From positions 34,259,579 through 34,323,578 of the forward strand of contig OU342638.1 of assembly GCA_910589415.1 (NCBI GenBank): a stretch of 64,000 bases of DNA, written 5' to 3'. The notes beneath the pieces are model-generated. The model saw nothing but the letters and a program-made list of their open reading frames with translations. It did no database searches and was not told where the DNA came from. The translations under genes and the position numbers were made by a program. Shown here in pieces: positions 40,453-58,440 of this stretch (position 1 is the stretch's first letter; the number at the start of each line of letters is the position of its first letter). The stretch is from Malachius bipustulatus. Lineage: Eukaryota; Arthropoda; Insecta; Coleoptera; Melyridae.

Positions 40453-42349
40453 TAGCTAAAAAAACACTCCCTTTAAATTAAAATCCTTGATCAAATCATC
40501 GGCGCCTGTTCGATACGACTTGTTCATTTTAACGCTCCTTCCATAAATATTATAATATCTTGTTCTGATTAAAATAATTGATTATGCAACCATAAATGAT
40601 CAATCACTTCATAATTATTGTCTTATTTTGTAACTTTTATGAAAAGGTGATCAATTCATTCTTGAGATTTAGGTATAATAGTAATTAATATCACAATTTA
40701 TGCAATAACTCGTAATGTGACATGCGCACTAAAAAGATTCTAGCGGTTATTAGAATTCTGTTTGACTTGACGTATAAATAGTTCATGAACACGTCATTGT
40801 ACGAATTCTGAATTTCTGACTCATTCATAATAAATAAGAACAAGTGTCTCCCCATACTGGCTCTTTGACATCAAAAAAGAGGTTTGCTGTTATGCATACG
40901 CTTTATAACGTTCCAAATTAAATACACACTCATTTTACAATTAATTGGATGATCCTCTTTTTAACTTCTATTGCAGCGGTAGCGCAAGACGCTTTTTTAA
41001 ATACAAATACACGTCATCCCGATTTATGAGAGTGAAGGAAGAGTGACAAATTTGACATTTACATTTCACACATGTCACTAATCATCATGAATGAATATGA
41101 CATGACATTCGCGTACTCGTGACTCGTGCCATGGTGCTAGTGCAGTGCTGCTTGCTTATTCGATCTGCTGATTACATCTCAATAATTTAATTGCCCTGAA
41201 TTAATAATAAATTTAAGTTTCCTTTTCGTCTATTGAGAACAGTCCCGTTATTTTTGGCCCGAATGTCGGACAATTCGCGCTTTGTCCAGTGAAAGTTCGA
41301 CGACCAAAACCCGAGTAACGTGGTTGTGTTGTGATAATTTAATAATAACCCCGGCGAAAATCAATCACCTGAAAGTGGGTAAAGGTAGGTGAGTCGTGTT
41401 TTGGTGCATTTTCGATCGCTTTTCCTGTGTTATTATTGAAGGTACTTGATGAGCTTCTCGATGTATTGTTTATCGTTTGCAATTTAGAGTATCACATGAA
41501 TTATTTGTCATTAAATTCTATTCGCGACGGAAAACTCGATTAGAAAAATGACTGGTCAGTATTATAACCTTGTTCTCTTTTTCCTTTTTTCGCCCCAGTT
41601 TTTACCTCGTCTTCTTTTATTTATTTTATTATTGAGGAAGAAGTGTGTAATTAAAATATAAACGTCATAACTACCTCATTATTATGTGAATGAAGTGGCG
41701 TGACAATGTGACATAATGAAAGTATTCTTGAAAGTCATTATTCTCATAATATTTGGATAGGTTGTACCTGCTATTATTGTAATAGTACAGAAAAACCCAT
41801 AAATAATTACCTACTACTATTATTTATTGGCTATGATTAGATACCGTTGACCTTGTCCTTGATAAGAACTCCTGAAACAATTAATAAGCCATTCAATTAT
41901 TGTATGTCCTGCTATGATAAGAGTTAAGAGTTATCAAAGAGTAAAGTAAATATCCCTAAATTGAATAAATAGGTTCATGCTTCCTAGACTTAGGTAAACT
42001 TTGATTATTATTTATTTTTAGTCTCCTTTTTCTTAATTCCAATGACTATAATATTTTTTATTATTACATGTAACATTGGTAATTCACAGAGGCCACTTGG
42101 TTAAATTTTCCAGTTCTGTTAGCTGATTGGCTTATATTTATGACAGGTGAAGGTTACATAAACTCTCACCCAATCATGTATCAGAATACAAAAGGTACCA
42201 AGACATAAATGTCATCCTAACCCATTCTTCTTTTTATATTACATTTATCGCAAATGACAAATGACATAATATAGCTGGGGGCCTGATCGGCTTAACCGAA
42301 ATCAGTGACAGACAATTAAATTAGTTTAGTTCTACTACTGAAATTCGGA
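40453..42349. other. Intergenic stretch with a possible untranslated exon
   Basis: There is no coding feature. At about 41220-41392 the sequence becomes more GC-rich, with a GAACAGTCCCG-type start, and ends in AAAG/GTAGGT (donor at 41393). It could be a non-coding first exon, for instance an alternative start for VMP1 or a non-coding RNA. The support is weak. Confidence 0.25.
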
Positions 42350-45300
42350 AAAACGACATACTCGGACAGCTGTACCAAGTAATTTAACTAGAAGAATTTG
42401 AAAAGCACAAGGAAACCCAAAATTTTCAACAAGAGAAAATTTATTTAATGACGCCAAGCTAGATTGTCAGAGAAATTAGGAAAAACGAGATGAAAATATA
42501 ATTGTTGCAAGAGGAGAGGCAACTAGAACAGACTGAGACAGTTGCACCAAGCAATTAACTCAGAAATGCTTGAAAAGTATGAAAAATCCGAAAAAAACGA
42601 AAAATTTTAACATGGGTAGACTGATTCAATGAAACCAAGCTCGACTATCACTGAAACTGTGGGAAAACGAGATAAAAACAAAATTGTTGCAAGAGGAGAG
42701 ATAACTAGAACATACTCATCACGGTTGCACCAAACAATTTACTCAGAAATGCTTGAAAACAGGGTTGGCAAAATCCGTGTTTTAAATTATTTTAAACAAA
42801 ACACCTGTTTTTTATTGTTTAAAACAGTTTTTATTGTTTTAAACATAATTTGAGCAAATGTTTAAATTCCATGTTTTAAACATAGTTTAAAACATGTTTA
42901 AAATGTTTTAAACTTGTTTTTTATATGTGTGTAGCTGCCCTTAGGGGAATATATAACAACAATCTTCAATGTCAAAATTCATTTTCAGGTTTAAGAATTT
43001 TAACCGCAACCAAAGAAAAGAAATAAGATATTTATTTTTAATTTTTATTTATCATCACATAAAAGTGAAGCATATACTGTTTCTTTTGAGAAAACGAAGA
43101 TATTTATTTATTTTTTTTATTATCACTTCAACATAAAAAAAGTGAAGCGTACAGTTTCTTTAATTTTTACCTTTTTTTTTATGAGATTTTATATATGAGT
43201 TGCTTTTAAAGCTTAAAGCTAATAATATTCAGAGGAAGACCAAAAAGGTTTAGTTCCACTATTAGGATTAGGTACTACATATTAGAAAAACTTGTGATAC
43301 CAACCGTCAAAAAAATCCTTTATCAAATTTTTTGTTTTAATACCTTATTTCTGCAATCCTGCTATACTACAGCACTGGAAAACTACTATGATAATAGTAA
43401 AAATAAAAGGGATACGAGGATAAACCCAATATGTTTTTTATGTTTTAAATTCAAGTTTTAAACAGTGTTTAAAACATTTTGTTTAAAACAAGGTCAAATC
43501 TTGTTTTAAACAAATCAATTAGTTTAAAACTGTTTTAAAACATTTGTTTAAAACACATTTGTTTTAAACTGCCAACCCTGCTTGAAAAGTATGAAAAATC
43601 CGAAAAAACCGAAAAATTTTAACATGGGTAGACTGATTCAATGAAACCAAGCTCGACTATCACTGAAACTGTGGGAAAACGAGATAAAAACAAAATTGTT
43701 GCAAGAGGAGAGATAACTAGAACATACTCATCACGGTTGCACCAAACAATTTACTCAGAAATGCTTGAAAAGTATGAAAAATCCGAAAATTTTCAACAGG
43801 AGCGGACTAATTTAATGATACCAAGCTCGACTATCACTGAAATTGTGGAAAGACGAGATAAAAACAAAATTGTTGCAAGAGGAGAGGCAACTAGAACAGA
43901 CTGAGACAGTTGCACCAAACGATTAACTCAGAAATGCTTGAAAAGTATGAAAAATCCGAAAAAACCGAAAAATTTTAACATGGGTAGACTGATTCAATGA
44001 AACCAAGCTCGACTATCACTGAAACTGTGGGAAAACGAGATAAAAACAAAATTGTTGCAAGAGGAGAGATAACTAGAACATACTCATCACGGTTGCACCA
44101 AACAATTTACTCAGAAATGCTTGAAAAGTATGAAAAATCCGAAAATTTTCAACAGGAGCGGACTAATTTAATGATACCAAGCTCGACTATCACTGAAATT
44201 GTGGAAAGACGAGATAAAAACAAAATTGTTGCAAGAGGAGAGGCAACTAGAACAGACTGAGACAGTTGCACCAAACGATTAACTCAGAAATGCTTGAAAA
44301 GTATGAAAAATCCGAAAAAACCGAAAAATTTTAACATGGGTAGACTGATTCAATGAAACCAAGCTCGACTATCACTGAAACTGTGGGAAAACGAGATAAA
44401 AACAAAATTGTTGCAAGAGGAGAGATAACTAGAACATACTCATCACGGTTGCACCAAACAATTTACTCAGAAATGCTTGAAAAGTATGAAAAATCCGAAA
44501 ATTTTCAACAGGAGCGGACTAATTTAATGATACCAAGCTCGACTATCACTGAAATTGTGGAAAGACGAGATAAAAACAAAATTGTTGCAAGAGGAGAGGC
44601 AACTAGAACAGACTGAGACAGTTGCACCAAACGATTAACTCAGAAATGCTTGAAAAGTATGAAAAATCCGAAAAAACCGAAAAATTTTAACATGGGTAGA
44701 CTGATTCAATGAAACCAAGCTCGACTATCACTGAAACTGTGGGGAAAACGAGATAAAAACAAAATTGTTGCAAGAGGAGAGATAACTAGAACATACTCAT
44801 CACGGTTGCACCAAACAATTTACTCAGAAATGCTTGAAAAGTATGAAAAATCCGAAAATTTTCAACAGGAGCGGACTAATTTAATGATACCAAGCTCGAC
44901 TATCACTGAAACTGTGGAAAAACGAGATAAAAATAAAATTGTTGCAAGAGGGGAGAAAACTAGAACAGACTCGGACAGTTGCACCAAACAATTTACTCAG
45001 AAATGCTTGAAAATAATGAAGAAACCGAAAATTTACAACAGGGAAAGACTAATTTAATGAAACAAGCTCGACTATCACTGAAACTGTGGAAAAACGAGAT
45101 AAAAATAAAATTGTTGCAAGAGGGGAGACGACTAGAACAGACTGAGACAGTTGCACCAAACAATTAACTCAGAAATGCTTGAAAAGTATGAAAAAAGAAA
45201 ATTTTCAGCAGAGGTAGAATGATTTAATTAAACCCATCTCGACTATCACTGAAACTGTGGAAAAACGAGATAAAAACAAAATTGTTGCAAGAGGAGAGAC

Positions 45301-45555
45301 GACTAGAACAGACTGAGACAGTTGCACCAAACAATTTACTCAGAAATGCATGAAAAGTATGAAAAAAGAAAATTTTCAGCAGAGGTAGAATGATTTAATT
45401 AAACCCATCTCGACTATCACTGAAACTGTGGAAAAGCGAGAAAAAAACAAAATTGTTGCTAGAGGAGAGATAACTAGAACAGACTGAGACAGTTGCACCA
45501 AACAATTTACTCAGAAGTACTTGAAAAGTATGAAAAATCGAAAATTTTCACCCCT
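42350..45555 (+). repeat. Satellite array, 178-bp monomers arranged as 356-bp higher-order repeats
   Basis: Monomers share CTCGACTATCACTGAAA, AAAATTGTTGCAAGAGGAGA and CTCAGAAATGCTTGAAAAGT. Two types alternate: A has ACATACTCATCACGGTTGC and CAACAGGAGCGGACTAATTT; B has CAGACTGAGACAGTTGC and TTTTAACATGGGTAGACTG. The AB dimer is repeated at an exact 356-base step (43641, 43997, 44353, 44708 with one extra base), with copies that look identical. Monomers at both edges (42350-42600 and 44990-45555) are diverged. That is the usual pattern of central homogenisation. The identical 87-codon open frames in each dimer are repeat products, not genes. Confidence 0.93.
42760..43580. mobile_element. hAT-type MITE inserted in the satellite, 8-bp target duplication
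   Basis: The left end CAGGGTTGGCA (42760) and the right end TGCCAACCCTG (to 43580) are an exact inverted pair. They are flanked by CTTGAAAA on both sides (42752-42759 and 43581-43588). CAG-type ends and an 8-base duplication are standard for hAT elements. The 821-bp element has GTTTAAAAC-rich sub-terminal repeats at both ends and no transposase frame. Confidence 0.9.
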
Positions 45556-46609
45556 GCCACTTTTAAAGATTCTCCCGGTTAAGCCACAATTTGACCAATT
45601 TAGAAAAATGGCAGATGTATCAAACGATGGGACACTGGTCTAGTTCTATTGAAAAATTTTGTGAGACATTTTGTAAGAAAAAGAAAATTCCAGTTTATCC
45701 ATGAACTTAGTATACTGGACTCTTGTAATAAACTCTGAAGGTGGTTAGGGTCGCTATGTATATGCTAACAACGAAGATTTAAGGGTTCCGAACACAGTTG
45801 AACAATAACACTTAAACTGTATTAGTCACGATTTCAATCAATTGATTGTTTCTACATCTTGATTGATTCGTTTTTAATAATTATAGTAATTCTAATTGAT
45901 TCGAATTCTTATTCTGGTTTAATGAATCATAGTTCCTATATCCTTTTATATTATAGGTCAATATAAAGTGTCGGTTGACGTCTACCAGTTTATGCTGACG
46001 AATTAATTCCTATTTAATATTACTCTGCTATAAACATTTAATGCTTATTTTATTAGTAACTACAGTTGCTTAAAATTTAATAAAACATTTTCTTGAATGA
46101 GATTATGTAAATCGCGGCCTTTACACCCTCTTTTAGCTCTAGTTGAAAGAAACTTTTGGGACCTAGTAGGTCCCCAAACTATGCTATGGGATAGCCCTTT
46201 CATTTTATAATAATTTTTTTTAAAGGTTCCCTTTGCTTGTTAGTTCTTTTTGTTTTATTTAAATTATTTTATGTTTTATTTAAATTAAAGGCATTCCTAT
46301 TATTTTTATATTTTCTCTCTTTTTATTTTATTTATTTAACTTCCGATAATTGCCTCCAGTTAAAAAAAAAAACGATTACTTGGAGACAAAAGTCTTGATC
46401 ATAGGGAGCAGATGACTAACATGACAATTGACAACACTGTAGCTGTGTTGCCACACCGCCAAACACCCAAGGTTCGTTCTGTTCTTTTCGCTGCTATATT
46501 ATTTGTCACGCTCGAGCAAGTACAATAATAATTAAAACTGAGGTGAAAATAAATTGTCAAACGAAGTCTAGCCGGCTTTTTCGCTTTACACTGGCATGCA
46601 CTTGTAGAG
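45556..46609. promoter_or_regulatory. Intergenic and upstream region of VMP1
   Basis: No gene is seen. The A/T-rich sequence gives way near 46390-46560 to a mixed-composition stretch containing TCACGCTCGAGCAAG, which is probably promoter and 5' leader for the start codon at 46610. No TATA box stands out. Confidence 0.35.
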
Positions 46610-51807
<5,198 letters not shown>

Positions 51808-52928
51808 TAGCGGTTGTGGAGGACGTTTAGGACCTTGCATCCAATTATTGTATATTTAGGGTGTCCGTGGACGTGGATTAATAATAATTATTGTATCAGT
51901 GTCGGCGTTCGGATGAGTTTTTCGATCAGTTGAGGTTAGGACGGTTAGTGTCGTCTGATTAGTCGAGTGCTGTCAGTCGATCGGTTGTTTTGTTGTTGTG
52001 TAAGTAGAACTTTTTGTAAATAAAAAGTTAGTTGAATTGTTTTACCATTCCTATTTTACAATCAATTTTTATGTTATGTATTATTATTAATTATTGAGAT
52101 TATGTAAAAAAAACAGTGATAATTTAAATATTTAATAAAGTAAAAATATACTTTACAATGTAAGAGTTGATTGACCATTTGTTTTCTCTTATCTCTCTCG
52201 ATCTTGGATAAAATATAACGATCTCATTTTGTTTTATTGAAACACTACACCTCTGATTATTAAATTATTTAACTTTAGCACGGCTTTAGAGGGAATTTAA
52301 TCATTGAACGCCACTTTTCCGGCTCTGAAGTCTGAAAATTCCGGACAGGGTCAATGTATCAAGGTATTTTGTCAAATTTTGTGTATTATTCCGGCGCTGT
52401 ATATAATTTTCATAGTATGAGAGTTTCTGTGGGACTCAAAGACACCGTTAAAAGTTAAAACTGCACCAAGAAAGCTTCAAAAGAAAGACAAAATTTGCGC
52501 AGGATTAGTGAGCAGAGCATAGCTGTTAATAGAATATTATTTATCAGCTCATCATGAAGTAAAGTTCAAAGACCCTGCTACAGCGCCGATAATGGTAGCA
52601 ATAATATATCTAAATCCGTGTTATTTTCTTAAAGTCTTAGAAAAAAAACTTAAAATTGACCTACTTACCTGGTTTTAATCAATTTCTGCTTGTCCCTAAG
52701 TGAAAAAAGCAGTTTTTAAATTTCAAAGTAAATTTTAAATCATCAAAGGTGTAATACGCATGCGGAATATGCTGTAATTATCGGCGCTATAGCGGGAAAG
52801 ATACAAAATGACTGTCAGCTGATCTTTAAGTTACCAAACCAAATGTTAGGTTACATTTTTGAAATTCTCCAAGAGTCAATAAGATGAATAAGAATTCGGT
52901 TTAATTATAGAAAATTCAATGGGTAAAA
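51808..52928. other. VMP1 3' UTR and spacer
   Basis: The VMP1 polyadenylation signal AATAAA lies at about 52019. The rest is A/T-rich, with no domain-bearing frame. The ZNF promoter must lie in the last few hundred bases, but I see no clear core element. Confidence 0.5.
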
Positions 52929-54991
52929 ATGAACAAATTCGATTTAACCGCCTGCATGGTTTGTTTATCCGTTACCGATCTAGAAAATACGAAAAAGATC
53001 ACAAGAAACGGCTCCACTTACCACGAACAAATACTCTACTGCGTCCCTGAAATCGTAAGTATCATTTCACAAATGCCCCCATTTCATTAACAAGCCTCCA
53101 ATCATCCAGGAATGGACGAACGAGAGCAACTTCGAGCTGTACATCTGCAAAATCTGCTCCCGCAAAATCGAGGAATTCACCAATTTCAAATTACTGTGCA
53201 TCCAATCGAACGTAGCCAGACAAAAGTATGTCAGAGAGGCGAGGAAAAGGGACGTCGACGAGCAGAGGCAAGAGGATCAATACGAAGGATGCATCAATTT
53301 CGATCATTCACTCGCCCTCGCCCAAACTGCACCCTCGACCCAAGTCAATTTTGAAGTAAAATCGATTAATAATGGGGCCGGGGCCGAGGTCAGTGTCGGT
53401 ATTAAAAAAAACTGCTCTCTTAACACCATCAACCCAGACGAAGTCCTTGTCGTGGCCGATATCGGCAGCAAGAACGAAATCCATCTCGAGCCTTGTAATT
53501 TGTCCGATTTCGCCTTCGAGATCAACAATTTCGAGTTGAATCCCAGCATCGACAGGACCCTGTCGCAACAGTTGTACAATATCGACTTGCACATACGCGA
53601 CAGTAACGAGAATTTGCACCAGGGTCACGAACAGAACTGCCGGGACGTCGTGGAAAAATCACCCTGTATAAATGGGAGCAGCGAGAGCGGCCGCAAGCAA
53701 ACGATCAATCCGGAAGATTTCTTGAATATCGATCTAAATGTTTACAGGTGGGTCAAACCTTTTGTTTATAATAATTTGCTCAATTCATATTGAGCCCTAG
53801 GAACTCATTTCAAAATAGAACTGGGTTTGCTCATTTTAAATAGAACCAAGTCAGCTCAACTTGAGCAGACTCGAGCCAGCTCATATTAAGCAAAAATTAT
53901 AATAATTTTACCACATTTACAGCCACAGCAGCGATAAAAACGAAGACACCAGGAAACAACCAGGACCGGGCGAGAATAAAGATAATGCAAGCGTCGCTGA
54001 CTCGTCTAATTTCAATGAGAGCCCCAAGGATCCATCAAATCAATCAATACCAAACGAGTCGTTAAATCCAGTTTTATTAGGAAAGTCACTCAAAGCACCA
54101 GCACCGGCACCGGCACCGGATGACTTATTATTCAAATGTAACGATTGTCTCAAAGAATATCGGAACAAAAACAAGCTCGTCCAGCATTTGAAATCGCACT
54201 CGGGGAAGGAGCGATTCTTATGCGACATTTGCGGCGTCACCTCGTCCAGCAAAGCGAACTTATTACATCACAAGGAACGTCACAAGTCCGACCTGAAATA
54301 CGAATGCACAGAGTGCTCGAAAAGGTACAAGACGTCGAGCAGCTTAAATTATCATAAATTGTCGCGTCATCAAGAGAAGCAGTTTTCCTGTCAGTGCGGT
54401 TACAGGTGCACTACCGGGAGCGAATTGAAAATCCACAAAAAGAGACACCGGAAAGAATTGATGCATCACTGCCCGATCTGTAACAAGGGGTTCGTCTGCA
54501 AGTACGAGATAAAACGTCACCTGCAGACTCACTCGGGTAAGGGGAAGCATCAGTGCTTTTATTGCAAGGTGTTCTTCGACGATTATCGAGTGTTGAAGAG
54601 ACACCTCAAAGGGCACGAGGAGAAGAAGGAAACGAGCAATAATTTGGAGTGCGTCATTTGTAAAGTGAGGGAGTTCACCTCGGAAGCGGCCCTGGAGGAG
54701 CACATGAAGAATCACGAACAGAACGGGCAGATCGTCTTTAACGAGAGCGTCCAAGTGAACGATCTGAAGAAGTGCCTCTTCTGTAAGAAGTCCTACTCGT
54801 CTCAGAACAATCTGATCAATCATATGCCGTCGCACGGGAAAATCGCAACTCTGCAGTGCAGGCTCTGCTTCAAGCAGTTTCCCTTTTTGGCCATGTTCAA
54901 CACGCATCTGTCCATGCAGCACGGGTACAAACTGAAGCAGAACAAGATCTCCGATTATTATATTCTCAATCTGAACGATGAAGATGTGTGA
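52929..54991 (+). CDS. ZAD-C2H2 zinc-finger protein, nine fingers
   Basis: Coding exons are 52929-53054, 53110-53747 and 53923-54991: 1833 nt, 610 aa, phases 0 and 2. The N-terminal ZAD module has CMVC near residue 9 and the second Cys pair CKIC in exon 2; ZAD is an arthropod protein-protein (dimerisation) domain. A long acidic and Asn-rich linker follows, with an (AP)n stretch just before the fingers. Nine fingers of C2H2 type run to the end: CNDC, CDIC, CTEC, CQCGYRC, CPIC, CFYC, CVIC, CLFC and CRLC are their Cys pairs. The fourth is atypical. ZAD-ZNF proteins are usually sequence-specific DNA-binding regulators; the target of this one cannot be read from sequence. It lies 1.1 kb after VMP1 on the same strand. 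Its intron 2 shares sequence with VMP1 intron 6. Confidence 0.93.
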
Positions 54992-55489
54992 TTGATTACT
55001 TACTTTGTGCCGTAACGATACATTCCATTTCAACTGTTAATTATTATTAAGTTATTTATAAAAAAGAATGTGTAAATTATTTTGAAATATTTAAAAATGA
55101 TTGGTGTGGTTGTATACGTATACACAAGCAATAATAATTTATTTCTGTTAAGTGTTAAAATACGTCCGGGGATGTGTTTCATCGAGGTTTGTCTGATGAT
55201 GAGGTCACAACGTTGAAACATGTGCTCTTCCCCCTTTTATTATTTTAATAATTTTTAATAAAATTTTATTAAAGTTCTGTTTTCTTTTTCTTACAAGTTG
55301 TAATGAAGTTCTCTTTTATTCTCTCAATGGAAAAAAACACAACATCCGTTGAATGCTCTGGCAACTAGAGCTATGTAAATGTTTCAAAAGTTACTTGTAA
55401 ATAAATAAATTATTAGAGTTTTTTCAAGCCACACAAATAAGCTTGTTTTGAATTATTATAAACACGAGGAACGTGAAAATTGTGCAGGA

Positions 55490-58440
55490 TTTTATATTTT
55501 TATGACGAGTAAAAAATTTCCCTAAATTCGAGGAAATTTTTTTTATGTCGGCAACATTGAAACTTATAATCAGAATACAATAGCATCAGAAAAAAAAATC
55601 ATGGACACTGCATCATTATTAAATCTCAAAATTATTGTAATAACTGTTACCTTTCGAAGTCCCTAGTTTTGGGGAAAAATTTTCAAACTAGTAGCATGGC
55701 GATTATAAGTTAACGTGTGTCTTTACTTGATCTGAAAGATTGAGATGATTAAAAATTATTTCCCTAAATTCAAGGGAAAAAGTATTACACCGGCAACGTA
55801 GCAGCTTATAATCTAATTAGCATAATGAAAAAAAATCATGGATCATTATTTAATCTCAAAATTATCGAAATTTTTGTTACCTTTAGAAGTATCTAAATTT
55901 GAGGAAAAATATTCAAACTGGCAGCATTGCGATTATAAAGAGTGTCTTTACTTAATCTGAAAGATTGACAGCGGGTATTATAAAGGCTCATTAAGTTAAC
56001 AGGCAGATTTCTGTGGCCATTTCTGAAGAAGATATCGAGTCAAAGTAGAAATTTTTTAAATTTATCCATTCTTGACATGAAAGTAATTACAAAAATGTTA
56101 ACAAAAGTCATTTGACGTCGATATTAGCTTCAAAAACGAGCACAGAAATCTGCCCGTTAGCCTAATGAGCCTTTATAACATTGGCTGTGAGATGATTGAA
56201 AAATATTTCCCTAAATTCAAGGAAAAAAGTTTTACACCGGCAACGTCGCAACATATAATCTAATTACCATAAGAAAAAATTAATACGTCAAACAGAGTAC
56301 TTTCACTTGATCTGAAAAATTGAGATGATTACAACATATTTCCCTAAATTCAAGGGAAAAGGTTTTACATCGGCAACGTCGCATCTTATAATCTAATTAT
56401 AAGAAAAAACCGAAATGTCCGCAACTTTTGAAATTTTTTTTAAATCTAGCAACATTGTAAATCATAAGACGCAACAAGCATTTTTTGCATGTCAGTTATA
56501 TTTCTTTATAACCAAATTGTTTCTTTTGTCCCTAAATTTTGAGACAAAATTCTAAATTTGGCAACACTGTAAGCGATACGAGAAAAAGTGCTCCTTTTAA
56601 GTCAGAGAGAGAATTTTTGAAAAACTGAGTTGTCAGTGTTGATCTTTCAGTTATATTTTCAAAATGTCCCCAAATTTGGAGAAAAAAAAACGCAATAAAA
56701 ATGCTTTCGGCAAGTCAGTTAATGTCTTTAAAGCAAGAGCGTTTCCTTTCCGAAATGTCCTTAACTTTTGATACCAAATTTAAAATTTGGAAACATTGTA
56801 AACGATAAGACGAAAAAGCGTTTTTTTACGTGCCAGTTATGCCTTTATAACAATTTATTTCATTTCCAACAAGTCCCTAAAATTGTAGATAAAATTTTAA
56901 ATTTGGCAACACTGTAATAATGAGAAAAAAAGTGGTCATTATAAATCAGAGAGGGGATTTTTAGAAAAACTGAGGGTTGTTAGTGTTTATTGATCTTTTA
57001 GTTTATCAATTCGTCAGTTCTGCACAACGAGAGTGCTTTTTTTTCAAAATGTCCCCAAATTTGGAGAAAAAAATTAAAGTTTTGCAACACTGTCGACGAC
57101 AAAACGCAATAAAAATGCTTTTTAGATGTCAGTTAATGTCTTTAAAACGAGCGTTTTCTTTCCGAAATGTACGTAACGTTTGATACAGAATTTAAAATTT
57201 GGCAACATTGTAAACGATAGGACGCAATAAGCGTTTTTTACACGTCGGTTAAGCCTTTATAACCAAATTATTTCATTTGCAAGAAGTTCCTAAAATTATT
57301 GTAGATAAAATTTTCAATTTGGCAACACTGTAAACTATGAGAACAAAATCGCTCATTATTTAAATCAGAGAGAAGTATTTTTTGAAAAACTGAGGGTTGT
57401 TAGTGTCTTTTAGTTTATCAACTGGTCAGTTCTCCACATGCAACGAGAGTGTTTAATTTTCATAATGTCCCCAAATTTTGAGACAAAATTTACAATTGTG
57501 CAGCATTGTCGATGACAAAACGCAATAAAAATGCTTTTTAGATGTCAGTTAATGTCTTTAAAACAAAAATTCTTTCCGAAATGTTCGTAACTTTTGATAC
57601 AAAATTTAAAATTTGGCAACATTGTAAACGAAAAGACGCAATAAAGTGTTTTTTTTTACATGTCTTGCCGTTATTTGCACTTTCCAAAAAAGTCCCTAAA
57701 TTTAGAGATAAAGTTTCAAATTTGGCAACACTGTAAGCGATAAGAAAAAAAGTGTTCATATTTAAATCACAGAGAGAGGGGATTTTTGGAAAAACTGAGG
57801 GTTGCTATAGCGTTTTCTTTTCAAAATGTCCCCAAATTCGTAGACAAAATTTAAAATTTTGCAACACTGTCGACGACAAAACGCAATAAAAATGGCTTTA
57901 AAACAAAAGCGTTTCCTTTCCGAAATCTCTTCAGCTTGTGATATCAAATTTGAAGGTTGGCAACATTGTAACCAAATTATTTCATTTACAAAAAGTCCCT
58001 AAAATTGTAAATACAAGTTTAAATTTGGCAACACTGTATGCTATGAGAACAAAATCGCTCAATATTTAAATCAGAGAGAGTGTTTTTGGAAAAACTCAGG
58101 GTTGTTATAGTGTCTTTTAGTTTATCAACTCGTCAGTTTAATTTTCAAAATGTCCCAAAATTTGGAGACAATATTTACAATAATTGTGCAACATTGTCGA
58201 CGACAAAACGCAATGAAAATGCTTCTAAGATGTCAGTTATTGTCTTTGAAACAAAAAATTCTTTCCGAAATGTCCGTAACTTTTGATACAAAATTTAAAA
58301 TTTGGCAACATTGTAAACGATAAGACGCAATAAGTGTCTTTTACATGTCTTGCAGTTATTTGCCCTTTCCAAAAAAGTCCCTAAATTTAGAGATAAGGTT
58401 TCAAATTTGACAACACTGTAAATAATAAGACACAAAAATG
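55490..58440. repeat. Degenerate repeat field built on TTTGGCAACACTGTAA and CCCTAAATTT
   Basis: A unit of roughly 140-200 bases recurs many times. Its parts are TTTGGCAACACTGTAAACGATAAGACGCAATAA, GATGTCAGTTAATGTCTTTAAAACAA, TTTCCGAAATGTCC and CCCTAAATTTNGAGAnAAAATTT. Copies are most alike between about 56600 and 58400. A related but distinct version, TTCAAGGAAAAAGTTTTACACCGGCAACGT, dominates 55500-56450. Copies are diverged and contain no gene. Short open frames such as those near 57000 and 57550 are part of the repeat. Confidence 0.85.
55977..56178. mobile_element. Small inverted-repeat element (about 200 bp) within the repeat field
   Basis: The left side, ATTATAAAGGCTCATTAAG then CAGGCAGATTTCTGTG and GATATCGA, is mirrored on the right by TCGATATTA, CACAGAAATCTGCCCG and CTAATGAGCCTTTATAA. 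The arms are about 80 bases with a few mismatches around a short centre. It is consistent with a MITE or hairpin-RNA source. A TA target is possible but not provable here. Confidence 0.65.

Noticed and set aside
43641..44616. Three identical 87-codon open frames
   Set aside because: They repeat at exactly the 356-base satellite period. They arise from the array, not from a gene family.
54344..55033. 229-codon open frame on the minus strand
   Set aside because: It is antisense to the zinc-finger exon. Its composition follows from complementing C2H2 codons, and no domain is visible.
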